A stretch of 41,155 nt of DNA, from assembly GCA_000310025.1 (NCBI GenBank), contig FN649758.1, positions 3,883,386-3,924,540 of the forward strand, written 5' to 3'. The translations under genes were made by a program, and so were the position numbers. The notes below the pieces were generated by a model. It saw nothing but the letters and a program-made list of their open reading frames with translations, had not been told where the DNA came from and did no database searches. How positions within the stretch are numbered: the stretch's first letter is position 1; every line of letters starts with the position of its first letter. This DNA comes from Ectocarpus siliculosus (Eukaryota; Sar; Phaeophyceae; Ectocarpales; Ectocarpaceae). Shown piece after piece: positions 35,001 through 41,155 of this stretch.

Positions 35001-38000
35001 CCGTAGTCGTTAGATCATTGACCTCGCATCCCTACAAAGCCGGGACGGAGCACGCCGGGTTCTCACCGGACCAGGCTCTCACATCACCAAGCGCGAAGCG
35101 CCGCGAGGTATTCGGCGAGTCGCATGAAGGGTGCGTTGCATCCTGCTAAGGGTGTTCGGCATCTTGTGCTTCCTTGCGTACGGATGACAGCTGCGTATGA
35201 CTTACCAATTTATTTTCTGGTGCTTTCAGTTCCAGAGACAGTTATAAGCACTGTGTAACTGCCTCGAGGATGCTTGACTATTTTAACACAACGTGCGATT
35301 ATCCCCTTTGCGCGGAGTGAGGGTTCTCGACTCCGGACAACATAATCTACTCGACCACCATTCATGGTTACCGCAAAAAGAAAAGAACCAAAGGCAAAAA
35401 AAAATAAGCGGTAATCTGGTTGCCGCTCCTCTCACGAAGGGATCGGCTTGTTTTACAACATCGCTGCCAAGCGACCAAAACCCAACCCCGATGGCCAAAA
35501 TTGGGGGGGGCGGCTTGGTGTTGATGTTAAAGTCTCTTTTTGTCTAGAAGAGAGAAAGGGCAACGCAGTAAAAAAGAGAAAGAGAGGGGGGATGACGGAC
35601 AAGGTGGTGTTGATGGCAGAGGTTTGTTCGGGATCTTTTTGTCTTCAACAGAAAAAGAGCAAAGCAGAAAAAAAGAAAAAAAGAGGGGGGATGACGGAGA
35701 AGGTGTGGTGTTGATGGCAGACGTTTGTTCGGGATCGTTTCGTCTCCAACAGAGAAAGAGCAACGCAGAAAACCGAACCCGACTACATTGGGGAGGATTG
35801 AAAGCACCGTGGTCGCCTCTATTCGCTGGCTCTTGAAAAAGAGAGAGAAAACACCGAATGCACGATGGATGCATCCACTCCGTTGCTATCCCGCAACACC
35901 CTAATGAATGAAGGCAAGCCGATGCGGTAATCATTATCCCCACAACTCATTAGCGAGGTAAAAGCGTTAGGAGCTGATCTGCCTTTCAACGTCTTTGGCC
36001 AAGACCGGCAGGAAAGCAGGTAAACCTGGGGCTTCCTTGGTATTTACTAGCCAACGTTTGCGGAGCAACACCGCGTCTACCAGCAGGTTTTCCCTTCGCC
36101 GAGGCGGCAAACACAGCGAGAGAAAACAGGCAAATGCTCGACACACGCAAAACCCGCTCCCGGAGCGTTAACATCGATATGGGGGGCGCTATTCACCTCT
36201 TGGCAGCACCCCACCAAAGCAAAACCATGCACCCAAGGTGAAATGGTCGACTCGTGGAATCGCCTTGACACCTGGGGGAATCTCAGCCGTCGCCTGCGTG
36301 AGCTGCACGCCGTCCACCTCCTGGCGCCCACCAGAAGGCCAAAAGTGTGTGCCAACAAAAAACAACACCAAAAGAAAAATAAGCCTGGTCGACTCTCGCG
36401 AACTCACCTTTGCATCCGGGGGGCGCTTGACCCTCATGCCTTTGAGGAGCACGTCTTCCACCTCCTGGTAGTCCTTTTCCCTCGCGCGCGGTAGCTCTTC
36501 CTCTCCCGCGCCCTCCCACCACGGCTTGTTTTCGCCGCCACCCTCCTCCTGTGCACAAGGCGTGAGAAAAAAAAAGGGGGGGGGGGAGTTGTTGTGAAGT
36601 GAATCGAACGGGTACAGAGCAAGAAGAAGACAAGTTTCCCTCGGAGAAGGGCGGTACATAGGAGTAAGCACAGAGAGGTCCGTCTCGGGGGGGGGGACAA
36701 GAGCCTACAACTCAACCTGCTTTGGAATGGTTGCCTACAGGACGGCGTCCCCGTGCCTGCAGCACGTTGGTATGCCTCCAGAGACGAGCTGGCGCCGAGT
36801 GGCTGCATGCGCGAAAGTCGCGGTGGCCGTCGCCCGTAAAAATGGCCTCTTCGTCAACGCTGACTGAAATAGCCACCCACCACACACACGCACCAAAGAC
36901 CTACCTGTTCTTGACGACAATGCCGACTTGAGCCGTCACTCACGACCAAAGGAACACCCACAACATACTTACGACGTCAGCTTTGGACAAACAAGAAAAT
37001 GTTGACGACGACGACAACAACAACAACCAACACCCTGTTATACAGCTGGGTCACATGGCCCTTCGAGCCCGCCGTGTTCCGCTTTTAGCCGCGCTGGGAC
37101 TGACGCATTTCCATTGGCCAGCCGGCCAGCGCGGTCGATGCCAACAACAAAAACACACCCCACCTCACCTGTCCTTCCTCCGGCCATGCGCTTTCCTCGC
37201 TGAGCCTCCTCTTCCCCCTCCAAGTCCTGTCCGCGGCGCCCGACATCACCGGCACCTCCCCCGCGCCCGCCTTCCCGATTCCGGCCGGCGTGTCCCCCCC
37301 GAAGATGTCGGCGGGGGGGGGCACGTCTAGCTCAGGGGGCCTCTCCACGACCGACAGTTCGTACAGCCCGAGGGGGGCCGGCGACTTGGGTTTCGGGACC
37401 TGATAGGGGGGGGGGGGGGAAGTGCGAGAAAACGTGACGGTAGAAAGGTTCATTTTGCCACCGCACTATTTGCTTGCTTAGTCTCGAAGCGAATACACTC
37501 TGCCAATCCGTTCGCGCGTTCACTTCAGGTACAAGGCTATGTACTCCGTTTTGGCTCATCAAAAGTCGAAATATATCGAAACAAAATGAGGGAGCGAACA
37601 AGAGGTGGGCAAAACGAAAATTCACGGCATAAAAGCAAGAGGGGCAGCAGCGCCAGGCCAAACCTACCTGCGGGGGTAGCGCCCGGGAGATAACCTTGAT
37701 CGCCGCGGTGTTGAGCTTTTGCCGGTGCTCGCTGTCGCGGCTCTCTTTCACCGACCAGCCGGCATCGTCCATTGAGTACCCCCGGATGAGGTCTTCGTCG
37801 CCTTCATCATCAAAATCCGGGTACACGTAGTCCTCTTCGTCGCCGTCATCCTCCTTGCCCTCGCGCTCCTGCTCCCGGGTGCGCGCCTAGAAACCAGCGG
37901 GGGTGCACGAGCGTCAGTCTGGATCGATCTTGGTGCCATCGCTTACGGTTGGGTACAGCAGTAGTGAACACACTTTCTGCAACGAGTACATTGACAAGTT

Positions 38001-41000
38001 CGAAACGAATTATTACCCTTCGGCGGTCTTTGTCCGCCCCAAGACGGGGTGTGTTTCCGCTGGTTGCCCAGCCGATCAGCGTGGTCCATGCTACCCAAAA
38101 CAAAAACACACAACAGAGTTTTGGCCCCAACAATTGAAAGGGCCTCGATTTCGTCTGGTGGCACCAAATTACGTCATCTCATTTGCCCGCTTCATACTGT
38201 AGCGCGGTCGATGATAGTTATTGAAAATCATACAAACAGCATATTTACACGCAACAAAGGTGTGCTTTATCGCGTCCAGCAAGTGAAGAGGACGTGCTTT
38301 CACTTTCCAGGAAGCGCGGTCGATGCTAATATAAGAACGCATACATGCCCACCACACCTCTTGCATCTCTTGAGCCTCTTCGATGGACCAGGGTCCCTTG
38401 AATTCCTCGTCGTCCTCCGGGAGGGCTTTCCTGCGAGCCAGCATCAGCCATCTCGCCAGCAGCAGCTGGTCCTCAAGGAAACCGTCCTGAACGCGAGAAA
38501 GACGGTCACAAAGCGGACCCACAACAAGCTATTAGCACGAATGAAACCGCGGCGGAATGAATGAGTGGCCCTTGCACACGGACAATTGCAACAAGCCTTC
38601 GGGGAGTGCTCCCGGGCGCGCGCGCGCTGGTTAGATACCGTTGCGGTGGTTTCTTGCCCAGCTACGGAAAGACCAATATTGTTTTCGTTATTGTCTTCAC
38701 TTCAAATCAGCACCCACAGCAATAGTTCTGTCGTTTTCCCCAACCCGTGGTCACACAGAAGGGCTCCACTCCATGAGGCCCCCTACCCTACTCACCCCTC
38801 CTGCTGTGCGTTGCCTCCGACGTTTAGTGCGAGAAGAGCGCAGAACTCCCTTCCCTCTGTGAAATAAGCTACCACAACTATAGCGCTAGGGTGATAGAGG
38901 TAACGCGCACCTTGGCAGCGTCAACTCTCTCCTCCATGCCCTTGCTGGATTGGTAGAGGTCCACCCTCCAGAAGTTGGCGATTGCCGGCAGCACGAGGTG
39001 AGTCCGGGTCCTCAGCACCGTGGCTAGCTCTCCCAGCACCCGGTGGCGTCTACGCGTCTTCTCCGCTTCCAGAAACTTGCAGAGCTGTAACCCCCCCCAA
39101 AGAAACGAGCATCCAAACGTTGGCCATGCGAAAAAATCAATTAGGAGCGAGGGCTACCTCACACAACACAGGAACGCGATCCCAAAAAGGGCACTAATAA
39201 ACCGCCTCCCTTGCGCACTCATCCACAATTGTTCATGCTGTCCTTGGCAGTGCGTGACGTGACGGGACAGGACGAAAACAAAATTCCCCAATTCTGGGCA
39301 ACGCTAATACTGGTACCATACACAACAACAGGAGACACAAGAAAACAAGAACAAAAAGTATCGCATCTGCAAAAAAAGCAAAAAAAAATCACTCACCGTC
39401 CCCCAGACGAGTTGGTATCTGCAAACAGGGAGCCGATCCGCCAGTTTCTCGGCAAGTGTCATGGCCTCCTCCCAACGCTCTGGATGTTCCTGGGAGTGAC
39501 AAACCGTCAGGGAGGGGTAGTCAAAGCTCACAAGGGTCGTGGCGATGTCGGGTGAACTCATTCAAACGCATACCGTAGTCTGGAGACAACCCAAGCATCC
39601 CCAAAATTCTGAGACGGAGCGATGTTCCGGGTTTTGTCGGCCCAGGGTACGATAAAAAAGGATGAAGCAGAAGCTGGCAATTGTCCGTTGCCGTGCCAAA
39701 CCAGATAAGCCATGGGTTGATTAGGCACCCCGTGAAACCAATTGTTTCACATTGGTGAGGCACGGCTGTGTTTCAAATACCATACCGATGGGGGGGGGGT
39801 GTACTCATAGTCGTGCATGCCGTAGTCGTTAGATCATTGACCTCGCATCCCTACAAAGCCGGGACGGAGCACGCCGGGTTCTCACCGGACCAGGCTCTCA
39901 CATCACCAAGCGCGAAGCGCCGTGAGGTATTCGGCGAGTCGCATGAAGGGTGAGCTGCATCCTGCTAAGGGTGTTCGGCATCTTGTGCTTACTTCCTTGC
40001 GTACGAATGACAGCTGCGTATGACTTAATTTATTTTCTGGTGCTTTCACTTCCAGAGACAGTTGTAAGCACTGTGTAACTGCCTCGAGGATGCTTGACCA
40101 TTTTAACACAACGTGGTGCGATCATCCCCCGTTGCGCAGAGTGAGGGTTCTCGACCCCGCACAACATGATCTACTCGACCACCATTCATGGTTACCGCAA
40201 AAAAAAAAAAACAGGGTAAAAAAACAAAACGGTAATCTGGTTGTCGAGTTCACGAAGTGAATTGGCTTGTTTTACAACATCGTTGCCAAGCGACGAAAAC
40301 CCAATCCCGATGGCGAACACCGAGGGGGGGGTATACCGATGGGGGGGGGGGGAAGAGTGCCTTTGAATGCCAAATCAAACAAAGCCAAAGGGGGAAGAAG
40401 ATTCTTTGGACAGAATCCCCGTGAGTCCACATATAGGGGAGAGGAGTAAGTCATACTTTGGGGGTTGGCTGTATTCTCCAAAGGGATGCATGTTGGTTGG
40501 GAGGGGACGTGGGGACGGAGCGTTGAAGCGTTGAGAGCTAGCTCCTCTGCCTACGCTTCCAAGCTTTGAAAAAAACACAAACACAAAAAAAAAAAAACAC
40601 AAGACAAAAAGCAACCACAAAAAAAAACAGCAACGAGCACGCGTGGAAGGCGTGGACGGCAGCAACTAGAGGCTGTGACAGCGGTCATCGAAAATCACGC
40701 GGCAGCAGCACCCCCCCCTACCCCGCCTTCTTCCGCCACCCACTCACGTTTCGAAGCTTCTCCCTCGTCATATCCGGACCCCACTGGTGGCGTGCGTAGG
40801 CTCGCAGCATGCTCTCCGCCATGCCCTGTGTGGGAACAAAGGGCCGCCGCCCCAGATACGATTGTTTTGGTCACGACACAAACAGCGCCAAAAAATGTTG
40901 CGAGGCACAGGGAGAGAGAGAAAAAAAAAAGGGTTTCAGTAGTAGTGATTATCAGCAGATTGTACGTGTACCGTACGGCCCGGTATTCCACCGTTGTGCC

Positions 41001-41155
41001 GCATACATGCAACAACCTTTCTCTTCCACGCTGCACCCCCCGCCGTTTGCCGGGAGCGTTGTTTCGGCCGGCTTAATGGCTGGCAGACCACGCTTATCAT
41101 CTGAACCCCTAACGCCTTCTACCCAACGAACAGCCCATCCGCCCACCTCAAGGTC
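29098..41155 (-). CDS. RRM-containing RNA-binding protein, large, 5' end beyond the window
   Basis: Exons in transcript order: 40825-40748, 39489-39397, 39084-38911, 38486-38358, 37886-37668, 37399-37169, 36548-36408, 36320-36270, 34498-34437, 33210-33071, 32246-32044, 30797-30678, 29931-29860, 29199-29098. A further exon end, GACCTTGAG before a GTGGGC donor, may sit at 41155-41147. About 604 codons are visible. The N-terminal exons are helical (FLEDQLLLARWLMLARRKAL) and unrecognised. Then come acidic (EDDGDEEDYVYPDFDDEGDE) and Pro-rich parts. An RRM starts VFVRRLPYGLSAYTVRDAFS, continues CGAVHQVIIKEP, has a long Arg-rich loop, and closes LVVFSDHDGFDRATAE...IEGAAV. RTLFVENLEM may begin a second, atypical RRM. 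The tail is acidic (SEDELPDAGMPEQ). Weak points: the donor at 36270 (GGT|GTCAAG; a better-looking donor two bases earlier breaks phase), the donor at 30678, and the last two exons, joined only by phase and splice sites. If they are wrong, the protein ends at the TAG at 30669. Confidence 0.75.
31061..31479. repeat. Nested inverted-repeat structure with AT-rich core
   Basis: Outer arms 31061-31088 and 31452-31479 are inverted copies; GGCTCGCGG and GTTCTGGAAGCAC are shared. Inside them an exact 15-bp direct repeat, ACAAACTGGATTAAG, occurs at 31093-31107 and 31408-31422. Between these lies an AT-rich core with its own inverted ends, AGGATTTAG...GGTATAGTA at 31155-31175 and its complement at 31368-31389. 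The core looks like a MITE. The left outer arm carries GGTTCGAGTTC, close to a tRNA B box, so the outer arms may be opposed SINE fragments. All of it is in an intron of the RRM gene. Confidence 0.75.
32491..32824 (-). mobile_element. tRNA-derived SINE, near full length (family 1)
   Basis: Read on the minus strand, the head (about 32824-32738) looks like a tRNA gene. It has a box A-like TAGTCTAGTTGG at 32806-32795 and, 37 bases on, a box B-like GGTTGGAATCC at 32757-32747 (consensus GGTTCGANTCC, one mismatch at the C). A body follows down to about 32510, then an A-rich tail (GGCAAAAAAAACAAG). The body recurs at 33490-33636 and 38681-38868. No tRNA fold with an anticodon is claimed. It lies in an RRM-gene intron in the sense direction. 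Confidence 0.72.
33490..33636 (-). mobile_element. SINE family 1, 5'-truncated copy
   Basis: Matches the body of the 32491-32824 element, with CTTCACTTCAAA, CAGCGCTCACAGCACTTGTG, CTCCTGCGGTACCTACAGTA and GATTCTTAATGC on the + strand, but lacks the tRNA-like head. 5' truncation is usual for target-primed reverse transcription. It is in the next RRM-gene intron upstream. Confidence 0.8.
34991..35495 (+). mobile_element. SINE-like retroposon family 2, copy 1
   Basis: About 505 bp, highly similar to 39811-40314. The head has GTAGTCGTTAGATCATTGAC (box A-like) and, about 40 bases on, CCGGGTTCTCACC (weak box B). The body has CTCACATCACCAAGCGCGAA, GGTGTTCGGCATCTTGTGCT and CTGCCTCGAGGATGCTTGAC, followed near the end by A-rich DNA. 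It sits in an RRM-gene intron in antisense. A diverged head fragment occurs at about 32944-33010. Confidence 0.72.
35551..35785. repeat. ~100-bp purine-rich tandem repeat
   Basis: Units at 35551-35649, 35650-35750 and a partial unit from 35751, each with GAGAAAGAGCAA-like starts, GAGGGGGGATGACGGA, GTGTTGATGGCAGA and GTTTGTTCGGGATC. A broken copy may precede it near 35520. It lies within an RRM-gene intron and is noncoding. Confidence 0.9.
38681..38868 (-). mobile_element. SINE family 1, 5'-truncated diverged copy
   Basis: Shares CTTCACTTCAAATCAGC, CCAACCCGTGGTCACACA, CACCCCTCCTGC and CCTTCCCTCTGTG with the 32491-32824 element and contains an extra ATGAGGCCCCC insertion. There is no tRNA-like head. 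It is located in the RRM-gene intron between 38911 and 38486. Confidence 0.75.
39811..40314 (+). mobile_element. SINE-like retroposon family 2, copy 2, with flanking direct repeats
   Basis: Second copy of 34991-35495, nearly identical over 500 bp. The motif ATACCGATGGGGGGGGG lies just left (about 39782) and again just right (about 40331) of the element. This looks like a target-site duplication and supports insertion by retroposition. It is antisense in the RRM-gene intron between 40748 and 39489. Confidence 0.78.

Noticed and set aside
36735-36880. Possible exon on the minus strand after a TATTTCAG acceptor (reads SVDEEAIFTGDG)
   Set aside because: Its phase does not fit the flanking exons of the RRM gene, which join each other directly in phase 0.
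37908-38202. Plus-strand frames across the RRM-gene introns
   Set aside because: No start context, splice partners or motifs; shadows of the minus-strand gene and its introns.

Overview
The window is nuclear DNA from an intron-rich eukaryote. It is most consistent with a brown alga or a related photosynthetic stramenopile (Ectocarpus-like). That is an inference from style: moderate-to-high GC, few genes, many short exons separated by introns of several hundred bases, GT-AG splice sites, long untranslated stretches, abundant microsatellites and many small transposon remnants in introns. No bacterial operon, rRNA gene, intact tRNA gene or CRISPR array is seen. Most open frames here are chance frames. 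The gene models below were built exon by exon from splice sites, matching codon phase and protein motifs.

Layout. 1-3668: no gene recognised; holds one copy of a ~0.74 kb dispersed repeat. 3669-8047 (+): seven-exon gene for a secreted, Cys-rich, tandem-module protein of 471 aa; its intron 2 holds the second copy of the same repeat. 8048-13666: repeat-rich intergenic DNA with a dispersed repeat (partner at 17062), an array of short palindromes (10686-11275), an A/C-rich tract and microsatellites. 13667-16681 (-): five-exon gene for a charged coiled-coil-like protein, with a second palindrome array directly upstream of its start. 17062-19668: a dispersed repeat copy and a 974-bp foldback, Mutator-like element with a 10-bp target duplication. 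19669-23861 (-): five-exon gene for a DTW-domain tRNA-uridine aminocarboxypropyltransferase. 24551-27347 (+): five-exon ARL8 small GTPase gene, head to head with the DTW gene across 689 bp. 27348-29097: intergenic or UTR. 29098-41155 (-): a large gene, cut by the right edge, with at least 14 exons, encoding a protein with one convincing and one possible RRM RNA-binding domain behind a helical and acidic N-terminal region. Its introns hold two SINE-like families and a nested inverted-repeat structure.

The genes do not form an obvious pathway. The DTW enzyme (tRNA modification), ARL8 (lysosome/vacuole and vesicle traffic) and the RRM protein (RNA metabolism) look like housekeeping genes. The secreted Cys-rich protein and the coiled-coil protein are the less familiar ones. 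The best candidates for undescribed biology are the Cys-rich module family, the palindromic CACTTTTATAAAAGTG-type arrays (one against a gene start), the foldback element, and the tRNA-derived retroposons in the RRM gene introns.
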